Positions 23,114 through 29,946 of a stretch of DNA of 32,229 bases are shown piece by piece. The translations under genes were made by a program, and so were the position numbers. The notes beneath the pieces are model-generated. The model saw nothing but the letters and a program-made list of their open reading frames with translations. It had not been told where the DNA came from and searched no databases. The stretch is from Ferruginibacter sp. HRS2-29 (GTDB taxonomy: Bacteria; Bacteroidota; Bacteroidia; Chitinophagales; Chitinophagaceae): contig NZ_RJUB01000020.1 of NCBI RefSeq assembly GCF_024343615.1, positions 1-32,229 of the forward strand, written 5' to 3'. How positions within the stretch are numbered: the first letter of the stretch is position 1; every line of letters starts with the position of its first letter.

Positions 23114-24392
23114 ATTGTACCCGCTGCGAACTGGTGATGATTAAACAAATTAGTGTTACTATCAGCAATTTCATACGCACGTCGCCCAATGAATACACTG
23201 TATAGAAGGCTACCATCCAGCTCAGCACCGCAGCGATGAGTAAAATGATGGCGATATTTTTTTTGCGGAGATAGAGAAATATCCCATGGAAAATGGGCAC
23301 GAATATCAACCCGAGGAAACTGAGGAACCCGAATGATCCAAGCTCTGTCAGCAATTTCAGGTAACCGCTTTCGGGGTGATCATAATATACCACTTCGGTA
23401 CCTACCATCCAGAATTGATCGGGGTTGTGCACCGATACATAATTGGAATAGTTGCCGAGGCCTATACCGAAGAATGGATTGTTGAGATAGATCTGGAAGG
23501 CATCTTTCCAGATGCTTAGCCTGTCTTCGTAAGAGTCATTCAGGTTATCCCCGCGTTGAAAAACCGCGAACTTATCGCCGAAAGCATATACGATCCCGAA
23601 TAACAATATAGCAGTGATGATGGCCGAGGTGCGGTATCTGGAATTGCCGAACATGGACACAAAAAAGAAACCTGCTGCCCATCCGCCAAGTCCCCCGCGT
23701 CCACCGGTGTACATGATGGCCACTACGGAAAATATCAGCAACACATAATTCAATATTGGCAGGCGTTCGTCTTCCGGATTTTTGATCAGGCACAAAAAAC
23801 TCATGGCGGCCAGGTATTGCGAGAACACCTGAGGATCGGAAAAGAAGCCGGGGTAGCGGGCTACATCACCCGACATGTTGGGATTTTGTACAGTTGATAA
23901 GGTAAAAGAAACACCGAGTACAAACTGGCAGCACAGGAAGAAGAACGAAACCATCAGGGTGATGCGCAGGCATGCGATGATCTTGTAAAAAAATGATGGG
24001 TCTTCCAGGCATTCGTCGGTGACTATTTTTGCAAAAATGAAGATCGGGAAGAAGTCGAGGATATCGCGTAAGGTATCGTCGCCGAGGCTTTCGGCCAGGA
24101 AGAGCCCGACGAGAATATTTACCAGTAATATGATAAACAATGTGGTGAATGCGATGCCATTATTTTTGAGATGTACATCCCGGCGGCGGCGGTAAAAACA
24201 AAAAGCGAAAATATAAACGAGCAGGTTGAAGCCGTTCATGGCAAATTTTCCCGGAAGAATATATGCGTTGAGAAAAGGATAGGCCACCAGGATGAATTGT
24301 ACGAACAGCCTGTTCTTATCATCCCTGGTTACAAACATCCAGACAAGAAAAATTGCGACAGTTAAAAACGATAAGATCAGTGAAACACTCAT
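23085..24392 (-). CDS. O-antigen ligase/Wzy-like polymerase
   Basis: A 435-residue polytopic membrane protein. The Wzy_C/O-antigen ligase region shows YTGGRGGLGGW (228-238), EDRLSIWKDAFQIYLNNPFFGIGLGNYS (289-316) and DHPESGYLKLLTELGSFGFL (338-357), with charged residues in a large periplasmic loop as expected. It polymerises flipped repeat units (Wzy) in Wzx/Wzy pathways. Ligase and polymerase share this fold, but a neighbouring flippase, Wzc and Wza make polymerase the better call. It overlaps the flippase gene and begins 9 bp after the deacetylase stop, so it is in a tight operon. Confidence 0.85.
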   Translation of the reverse strand: MSVSLILSFLTVAIFLVWMFVTRDDKNRLFVQFILVAYPFLNAYILPGKFAMNGFNLLVYIFAFCFYRRRRDVHLKNNGIAFTTLFIILLVNILVGLFLAESLGDDTLRDILDFFPIFIFAKIVTDECLEDPSFFYKIIACLRITLMVSFFFLCCQFVLGVSFTLSTVQNPNMSGDVARYPGFFSDPQVFSQYLAAMSFLCLIKNPEDERLPILNYVLLIFSVVAIMYTGGRGGLGGWAAGFFFVSMFGNSRYRTSAIITAILLFGIVYAFGDKFAVFQRGDNLNDSYEDRLSIWKDAFQIYLNNPFFGIGLGNYSNYVSVHNPDQFWMVGTEVVYYDHPESGYLKLLTELGSFGFLSFLGLIFVPIFHGIFLYLRKKNIAIILLIAAVLSWMVAFYTVYSLGDVRMKLLIVTLICLIITSSQRVQFEEDAEKTI

Positions 24393-24401
24393 TCTCTTTG
24401 G

Positions 24402-25292
24402 TTATAATAATTTTCTGTTGAACCATGCACCGGTCATCCTGCAGATATTTTCTGTAAAGGAAATGTTTTCCAGTACATCAAATCTTGGCAGTTCGAAAGG
24501 TTTTTGCAGGCTCTCCGGGGTAAGGTAATCGGGAACTGTGGTGAATGCAAGGGTATAACCGGATTTTTTCAATATATCGATCTCCCTTTGCCTGAATTCG
24601 CCGTTAGGGTAAGCAAAGTGGTTTACTTTTTTATTCAGCCAGCTTTCCAGTTTGCGTTTTGATTCTGTGAGTTCAAACGCTGATGTGGTATCCGGGCATT
24701 GCGAAAGGATCGGATGGGTAACGGTATGGCTGCCGATGTGTACATAAGGTGTTGCCGAGATCTCTTTCAGTTCCTCTACTGTCAGGGCTTCGCGTGGAAG
24801 GGCGACGGTTTCTTTTACTTTTTCGAGAATGGCCACCCGTTCTTCATTGGGAACTTTTTTCAGGTCCCGGATACTTTGGCTGATGAGCCCGTCGTTTTTG
24901 GCCTTGCCGATATACGACCACCAATAGGCCCCGTCTTTTTCGATGGGCTGGGTGGAAGCGAAGATGGCTACCGGAACTTTATATTCATTCGCCACTGCGG
25001 CGATATTTTCTTTATTGCTGCGCCAGCCATCGTCTACAGTGAACACAACTCCGGATCCCGGAAAAGTTTTTTTGCCATTGGCAATGTTTTCAATATCGTC
25101 GAGGGAAAGAAAAGTAAACCCGTTTTTAAGGAACCATTTTACGCAGGAAGTGAATAATTTCTTATCAGGCGAATGGAAATAAACTGAAATGATGTACTGG
25201 CCGTCGTGTGCCTTTTTGCAGGCTTTTTTTACTTTCCCGGTCAATAGCAGGGCACTGGACACAAGGAACGCGGCCATGTTTCTTACACTCAT
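24402..25292 (-). CDS. Polysaccharide deacetylase family protein (NodB homology, CE4)
   Basis: A 296-residue protein with an N-terminal hydrophobic anchor (residues 7-18). The NodB motifs are present: TVDDGW with Asp87/Asp88 (85-90), HIGSHTVTH with the metal-binding His189 and His193 (185-193), and FAYPNGEF (227-233). An insert of about 60 residues separates motifs 1 and 2, as in related exopolysaccharide deacetylases. It probably removes N-acetyl groups from the polymer at the membrane or in the periplasm. ManNAc or GlcNAc made from the wecB product would be suitable targets. It follows upxY by 138 bp, a gap holding a terminator-like hairpin, and precedes the polymerase by 9 bp. Confidence 0.88.
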   Translation of the reverse strand: MSVRNMAAFLVSSALLLTGKVKKACKKAHDGQYIISVYFHSPDKKLFTSCVKWFLKNGFTFLSLDDIENIANGKKTFPGSGVVFTVDDGWRSNKENIAAVANEYKVPVAIFASTQPIEKDGAYWWSYIGKAKNDGLISQSIRDLKKVPNEERVAILEKVKETVALPREALTVEELKEISATPYVHIGSHTVTHPILSQCPDTTSAFELTESKRKLESWLNKKVNHFAYPNGEFRQREIDILKKSGYTLAFTTVPDYLTPESLQKPFELPRFDVLENISFTENICRMTGAWFNRKLL

Positions 25293-25331
25293 CAGTTTTA
25301 CTTTGGTTTCAAATTAAAATGTAATTTATAC

Positions 25332-25363
25332 AAAAAAAGAAGACGGCTACATCTCCTTTTTTT
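25332..25363 (-). terminator. Intrinsic terminator-like hairpin between upxY and the deacetylase gene
   Basis: On the minus strand the sequence is A7-GGAGA, loop UGUAGCCG, UCUUC-U7: a 12-bp stem (one G-U pair) with 8-nt loop, ending about 40 bp before the deacetylase start. Because it is symmetrical in A and U tracts it could work in both directions. It would limit read-through from upxY into the biosynthesis genes. Confidence 0.65.
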
Positions 25364-25408
25364 GCAAGTTTTTCATTTTCAGGTTTAATACGTTATAGCA
25401 GGGAGCTA

Positions 25409-25429
25409 TGATACAATTTTTTTGTATCA
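25409..25429 (-). promoter_or_regulatory. Short hairpin just after the upxY stop codon
   Basis: An 8-bp perfect stem (TGATACAA and TTGTATCA, 25409-25416 with 25422-25429) with a 5-nt loop lies directly beside the TAA at 25431-25433. No U tract follows on the coding strand, so it is not a clear terminator. It might protect the 3' end or regulate entry into the downstream hairpin. Confidence 0.4.
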
Positions 25430-25430
25430 G

Positions 25431-25955
25431 TTAAGAAACTTTGTTCTTAAGCTGGTAAGAGTAATCCAGGATCTCCACATGTGATTTTTTCACTTCGGCA
25501 GATATCGCATAGCCCAAAGAGGGTAGGGATACTTTTACTTTATTGCTGTGGACTGAAACTACGTTTCCCTCAGACTCTATCCAGGGAGAGCTGGTGATAC
25601 GTACCATATCGTTGGAGTTCACTGCTGTTTTTTCGAGGGTCACATTGCTGTGCTGATCCAGGAAATGCTGCATGCTTTCAATTTCAATATCTTTAATGAC
25701 AGCCGGCTCGCCCAACCAGTAAACGAAGTTTACCACATCGCTGGTCTTTTTGATGTCTGCCATTTCTTCTTCTGTACTGCGTACGAAAACAAATGATTTG
25801 AACAAAGGTTCGAAAACGAGTTTTTTCCTGTCGGCCCATGGGTTTACTACACGGTTAAGCGGACAGTAATTTTCGATTTTCTTTTTCTGTAACAAAGTAG
25901 CGACTTTCTTTTCGCAATGTGACTTTGTGTAAACTGCATACCAATTTTTTTTCAT
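25431..25955 (-). CDS. upxY: UpxY-like NusG-family transcription antiterminator
   Basis: A 174-residue cytoplasmic protein. The NGN domain starts WYAVYTKSHCEKKVATLLQKK (5-25), with YCPLNRVVNPWADRKK and FEPLFKSFVFVR as in NusG/RfaH/UpxY proteins. A KOW-like segment VRITSSPWIESEGNVVSVH (about 117-135) follows. Bacteroidota UpxY proteins join RNA polymerase at the leader of their own capsule operon and prevent early termination. Unusually, this copy is third in the order, after wza and wzc, with a 249-bp leader of repeated elements before it and a terminator-like hairpin after it. No UpxZ gene is seen nearby. Confidence 0.9.
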   Translation of the reverse strand: MKKNWYAVYTKSHCEKKVATLLQKKKIENYCPLNRVVNPWADRKKLVFEPLFKSFVFVRSTEEEMADIKKTSDVVNFVYWLGEPAVIKDIEIESMQHFLDQHSNVTLEKTAVNSNDMVRITSSPWIESEGNVVSVHSNKVKVSLPSLGYAISAEVKKSHVEILDYSYQLKNKVS

Positions 25956-26017
25956 TTTGGTAAATTTTTTGGTTAAAAAATATGCAGTCTCTCAATGGAT
26001 GATGATGATGTTTCTAT

Positions 26018-26185
26018 GTTTTTTTGTAGGATTGGTGGCGTTTCCGCGGTTACGAAATACTTTCGTTTCCCGAAAATCGGTTTTGGTGGGATATCTACTT
26101 AAAGGAGTAGTTTTTTTGTAGGATTGGTGAAGGACCCATAAGTACGAAATTTCTTCGTCTCTGGTTGTAGGTTTTGGTGGGATAT
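26018..26185 (-). promoter_or_regulatory. Two-unit 77/76-bp leader repeat upstream of upxY
   Basis: Unit 1 (26018-26094) and unit 2 (26110-26185) share conserved ends (GTTTTTTTGTAGGATTGGTG on the plus strand, then GGTTTTGGTGGGATAT) around a variable middle that keeps a hairpin: ACGAAA-TAC-TTTCGT at 26052-26066 and ACGAA-ATTTC-TTCGT at 26144-26158. On the transcript strand each unit reads box (CCCACCAAAACC), hairpin, box (CACCAATCCTAC), A7. The four boxes resemble each other. This occupies nearly the whole gap between wzc and upxY and could be tandem leader RNA, tandem operators or a repeat element. No known riboswitch class was recognised. Confidence 0.75.
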
Positions 26186-26204
26186 TTTACTTTAAAACAG
26201 GAAC

Positions 26205-28562
26205 TTAATTATAATTTTTACTGATAGCCTCTCTTTCTTTCCGCTCTTTTTTTTCTTTCCTGGTTTCTTTTCCACCGTACACATAATCATAACCGTAGCC
26301 ATAATTATTTTTGAAGAAACCTCTTACTTTAACCCCGTTGAAGATCAGTGCCGGATTTTTCAGCGGGTTGATCCTCATATTCTCGTCAATTCTCTTAACG
26401 ATCATTTTCGGAGTGTATTTATGACGCACTACATATAATGTAGCATCGCAATAATCAGTCAGGATGAACGCATCGGTAACCAATATTACAGGTGCGGTAT
26501 CGATGATCACCACATCGAAGATACTTTTCAGGTGTTCGATGAATGGCTCTATCTTTCCGTTTACCAGCAATTCCGATGGATTTGCCTGTAATGTGCCTGC
26601 CGAAACGAAAAACAGGTTTTCGTAGGCCGGTATCCTGTTGATGATGTCTTCGGCTTCGCTTTCACCGACGAGGTAATCGCTTACACCTTGTTCATCATGC
26701 TTGTCAAACAACTTGCCGAGTGATGGTTTGTGTAGATCCAGATCTACCAGTACTACCTTTTTACCAGTAAGTGCCTGGCTGATGGCCAGATTTGCTGCCA
26801 CAAAACTTTTTCCTTCTCCGGGTATACTGGATGTCACCAGTATGGTTTTATTCTTTGCATTGATTCCGAGGAAGTGAAGGGAGACCCTCATTTTCCTGAA
26901 TTCTTCCGCTATGAAACTTCTTTTACCTGCTTCTATCAGGATCGAATCGTTCGATTTGTTATAGGCGACTTCTCCCAGTATCGTTACGTTGGTCAATGCT
27001 TCCAGGTCCTTGCGGTACAAAACCTTACGGCTGAAAGCTTCCCTTGCGCTGATGAACAGGATACAGGCTCCACCCGCTACGGCCATTGCTGCAATATAGA
27101 TCAGCATTTTGTTCGGGCTAACCGGCCCTCTCGATGACTGTGCGCTGTTTACCACCCTGCTATCGGATAATGTAGAAGCGTATGATAATTCACTTTCTTC
27201 CCTTTTCTGTAAAAGGAATGAATAAATTCCGTTTTTAATGTTCTGATCCCTGCTCATTTCTACCAGTTGCCTTTCCTTCTGCGGGATATTGCTCAGCATT
27301 CCGTTGAACTTTCCTGTAGTAGCGGAGAGGTTGCTCCTGCTTGCCATGATGTTGTTCTTCTGGCTCTGGATGTTCGACATGATCGCCGGCTTCAGCTTGT
27401 TGATCTTGTCTGCAACCGCTACCAGCATCGGGTTATTTTCAGCAACTGTCTTGCTCAACCTGTCGTATTCGATCTCCGAAGCACTCAGTTCGCCTATCAT
27501 CTGGTTCAATCCAGGATCGCTCATCCCAACAGTAGACGGTAATGCACCTCCCTTGGTTGTTACAAACTTTTCCACCTGGTTGATCACCCCGAGCTGCATG
27601 TCCAGTTCGCCCATTTTCTGATCGTTGGCGCTTACATTCTGCAGGTACATCTGAGATTGTGCGCTGATATCAGTAGCTCCGCTGGATGCCTTGTACTGCT
27701 GTACGTTCTTTTCGATAGAATCAAGGTCATGCGCTACTGCATTCAGCCTTTCTTCCACGAAGTTGAGCGTGCTTTTGGCAAGGCTGTTCTTTTCTTCAAT
27801 ACCGGCCTTGTTGTATGCTTTGATCAGTTCGTTCAAAATATCTTCCGCCCTTTCCGGTACCGCATCCCTGTAAGACAGGTTGATGATACTGGACAATTTG
27901 CTCGCTGCTGTTACTTTCAGTCCGCCGAGGATCGACTTGGTCACATCCTTGGTTTGCCTCAAAGAGAAATAAAATTTGCGGCCGTAATCGTTCTCCTCGT
28001 CAGGTTTATATTTTGTATTCGGCGCAAATTTAAGCCTTCCGTACGAAGTATTCAACCATTCGTTGATTTTTCCTGCATTTTTTTCGTTCAGGTAAATATC
28101 ACCTTTGCTATTGTCATAACGAAGGTAAACTTTCCCAACGGGCTTTAAATCGTCAGGATTGGCAGCTTCGATGGTTACGGGGTTGGTTGTATAGGAAGAA
28201 ACAGCCTTAATCTTTCCTTCACGATAGATCGGGGCGTAAAGGTGAAGATTTTTAACTACTTCGTTCATCAGGGTCCTTGATTGCAGGACTTCCACTTCAT
28301 TTTCAATGATCTTTTTGGTACCAGCCATGTTCAGCTGTTCTACCATCTTTGAATCTTCGTTCCCTTTCTTTTCATCTTTGATGATAAGGGTAGCGGTAGC
28401 TTCATATAGTGGAATGGTGTACCTTAAATAAGTATATGCAGCGCCGATAGCAAGGGCAGCGGCAATGAGAAACAAAGGCCAGTAAGCAAGGTATTTTGAA
28501 AATAACTGTGTTACCAAACTCTCATCAGCCTGCAATGCGCTCTTATTTGTTTTAGGTTGCAT
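26205..28562 (-). CDS. wzc: Wzc-like polysaccharide co-polymerase with tyrosine autokinase domain
   Basis: A 785-residue inner-membrane protein. TM1 is about 27-48, the Wzz chain-length domain and a long periplasmic coiled-coil region occupy about 55-480, and TM2 is 486-505. A cytoplasmic BY-kinase domain follows: Walker A SSIPGEGKS (578-586), Walker A' VLVDLDLHKP (604-613) and Walker B VVIIDTAP (684-691). The C-terminal Tyr cluster YGYGYDYVY (754-762) is followed by a very basic Lys/Arg/Glu tail. Such proteins set polymer length and couple polymerisation to the Wza exporter through cycles of Tyr phosphorylation. The start is 17 bp after the wza stop. Length and domain order are normal for the fused Bacteroidota form. 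Confidence 0.95.
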   Translation of the reverse strand: MQPKTNKSALQADESLVTQLFSKYLAYWPLFLIAAALAIGAAYTYLRYTIPLYEATATLIIKDEKKGNEDSKMVEQLNMAGTKKIIENEVEVLQSRTLMNEVVKNLHLYAPIYREGKIKAVSSYTTNPVTIEAANPDDLKPVGKVYLRYDNSKGDIYLNEKNAGKINEWLNTSYGRLKFAPNTKYKPDEENDYGRKFYFSLRQTKDVTKSILGGLKVTAASKLSSIINLSYRDAVPERAEDILNELIKAYNKAGIEEKNSLAKSTLNFVEERLNAVAHDLDSIEKNVQQYKASSGATDISAQSQMYLQNVSANDQKMGELDMQLGVINQVEKFVTTKGGALPSTVGMSDPGLNQMIGELSASEIEYDRLSKTVAENNPMLVAVADKINKLKPAIMSNIQSQKNNIMASRSNLSATTGKFNGMLSNIPQKERQLVEMSRDQNIKNGIYSFLLQKREESELSYASTLSDSRVVNSAQSSRGPVSPNKMLIYIAAMAVAGGACILFISAREAFSRKVLYRKDLEALTNVTILGEVAYNKSNDSILIEAGKRSFIAEEFRKMRVSLHFLGINAKNKTILVTSSIPGEGKSFVAANLAISQALTGKKVVLVDLDLHKPSLGKLFDKHDEQGVSDYLVGESEAEDIINRIPAYENLFFVSAGTLQANPSELLVNGKIEPFIEHLKSIFDVVIIDTAPVILVTDAFILTDYCDATLYVVRHKYTPKMIVKRIDENMRINPLKNPALIFNGVKVRGFFKNNYGYGYDYVYGGKETRKEKKERKEREAISKNYN

Positions 28563-28579
28563 ATCCTTTAAAACTCCTC

Positions 28580-29365
28580 TTATTTAATTAAACGGTCTAA
28601 TAATATTGCCACTATCGACAAGCCACTCAGCACGGAAGGCAATACATTTTTATTGCTTTTGGCATTTTCCACTTTATCCTTGTTCGCTTCCACATAAACG
28701 ATATCGCCCGGCTGGAGATAATAGTTATCGGAAGTAAGGAACTTCGGTGAATTCAGGTCGATGCGGCTGATCGTTCTGTCGCCATCATATTCCCTGATAA
28801 GCAATACATTATCTTTTTTACCGTATACAGTGATATCTCCTGCAAGGCCTAATGCTTTCAGCAGGGAGATCTTTTCATTCGGTACGGTGATCACTGTAGG
28901 TTTCGCAACTTCCCCGATCACGGTCACTTCAAAGTTGAGGTGACGGATGGTTACGATAGGGTCTATCAGTAATTTTTTATCCAGTATCAGGTTGGTAATA
29001 CCATCCTTCAATTGTTTTTTGGTCAATCCTGCCGCTTTGATATTACCCAGGATCGGCAACTGGATGTTTCCATCACTGTTTACCAGGTAACCCGAAACAT
29101 TGGTGGTGCTTCCGGCTGAAGTGGTAGTGGCGCCCGAACTCGCGTTCGGAGTATTGAAAATTGCGGAAGCTTCCGCGTTCAGGCTGCTGATAGATATACT
29201 TAAGATATCATTGCGTTGGATACGTGGTTGAATATCGTCGGTCACCCTGGTCAGTAATGTGTCTTTTACATTATAGAAATAAGCAGTTTGTTTGGTAGTA
29301 GTACATGAAGTACCAAACAAAACCACCTGAGATAATATGAAAACAAATAATATAATTCTGGACAT
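28580..29365 (-). CDS. wza: Wza-like outer-membrane polysaccharide export lipoprotein
   Basis: A 261-residue protein. The signal peptide ends LFGTSC with lipidation Cys21. The residue at -3 is Gly rather than Leu, a slightly loose lipobox. The Poly_export domain starts near IQPRIQRNDILSISI (about 45-60), and an SLBB domain is around VTVIGEVAKPTVITVPNEKI (about 150-170). A hydrophobic C-terminal helix (SVLSGLSIVAILLDRLI) would be the outer-membrane pore helix or an inner anchor. Shorter than E. coli Wza, it matches the typical Bacteroidota form. It is the first gene of the minus-strand locus, so the main promoter should lie in the 580 bp upstream. Confidence 0.93.
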   Translation of the reverse strand: MSRIILFVFILSQVVLFGTSCTTTKQTAYFYNVKDTLLTRVTDDIQPRIQRNDILSISISSLNAEASAIFNTPNASSGATTTSAGSTTNVSGYLVNSDGNIQLPILGNIKAAGLTKKQLKDGITNLILDKKLLIDPIVTIRHLNFEVTVIGEVAKPTVITVPNEKISLLKALGLAGDITVYGKKDNVLLIREYDGDRTISRIDLNSPKFLTSDNYYLQPGDIVYVEANKDKVENAKSNKNVLPSVLSGLSIVAILLDRLIK

Positions 29366-29815
29366 ATACTGTTTTATAGTTGCAATATAAATTTCGTTCT
29401 TACAACGTATTTAAATCTATATTAGTACGATTTTGTGTAATTTTTTTTCTTGAAATTGATATTTAATCAATTCAGGATGAAATAATTAACTGAACTGCAG
29501 TAATTAATAGGAAGGTGAATTAGAGGTACAGAGAATATTGAAATTTTAGGGGTAATTTCAAAAGGATCTTGAGGTTAGTTTTGCCGTAAAACGACTATGT
29601 ATCAATTACGTAGGGCAAAACTAATAAAAATATTCAAATAAGCAACTATCTCGCAATTTAAAATGATGGTTTTTGCAAAATATACCTGAAGTGAGTAGTG
29701 TATGAGGAGCAGTTTTTTTCTGAAAAGCGGGCTGGTGCTGCATTGTTCATGAAAAATGGTATGGCTGGCAGGGCTGGTTTTGTTTTCAAGATAGGTGTGT
29801 ATAACCTGATGAGTG
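29366..29815. other. AT-rich intergenic region upstream of wza, probable promoter/leader
   Basis: No convincing gene. A 72-codon minus-strand frame at 29602-29820 has no family features and crosses an inverted repeat. This is the expected site of the locus promoter. TAGATTTA (complement of 29412-29419) matches TAnnTTTG except at the last base, but no -33 TTTG at proper spacing was found, so the promoter is not assigned. An 11-bp exact inverted repeat lies at 29575-29624. Confidence 0.45.
29575..29624. repeat. 11-bp perfect inverted repeat upstream of wza
   Basis: TTAGTTTTGCC (29575-29585) and GGCAAAACTAA (29614-29624) are exact complements around a 28-nt centre, where GTAA and TTAC (29586-29589, 29606-29609) could extend the stem. 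It lies about 210 bp upstream of the wza start. It may be a leader stem, a protein site or ends of a small relic element. Confidence 0.55.
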
Positions 29816-29893
29816 GTCAACCCGCGGTAGTCAACCCGCGGTAGTCAACCTGCGGTAGTCAACCTTCGGTAGTCAACCCGTGGTAGTCAACCC
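29816..29893. repeat. 14-bp tandem array, five full units plus eight bases
   Basis: The unit is GTCAACCCGCGGTA at 29816-29829 and 29830-29843. Copies with one or two changes are at 29844, 29858 and 29872, then GTCAACCC at 29886-29893. There are no spacers, so it is not a CRISPR. Changes cluster at bases 8-10 of the unit. It sits directly after the terminator of the CHU_C repeat protein. Confidence 0.95.
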
Positions 29894-29928
29894 AAAAAAA
29901 GCGGGCAAATGCTACTGCACCTGCCCGC
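29894..29928 (-). terminator. Intrinsic terminator of the CHU_C repeat-protein gene
   Basis: On the minus strand GCGGGCA (29928-29922) pairs with TGCCCGC (29907-29901) around a 14-nt loop, followed by seven U (29900-29894). It begins 19 bp after the stop codon at 29947-29949. Confidence 0.85.
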
Positions 29929-29946
29929 TCAATACCTGTAATTTTT

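Noticed and set aside
26018..26185. c-di-GMP or other known tandem riboswitch
   Set aside because: The conserved loops and core of the known c-di-GMP and glycine classes are not visible. Only the tandem arrangement is similar, so it is kept as an unclassified leader repeat.
29366..29460. Assigned Bacteroidota promoter for wza
   Set aside because: A near -7 match (TAGATTTA) exists but no -33 TTTG at the right distance, so it is only mentioned as weak.
29602..29820. 72-codon minus-strand frame upstream of wza
   Set aside because: No family resemblance. It crosses an inverted repeat and its start codon lies at the first unit of a tandem array.
29816..29893. CRISPR array
   Set aside because: The repeats are contiguous 14-bp units without spacers, and no cas genes are near.
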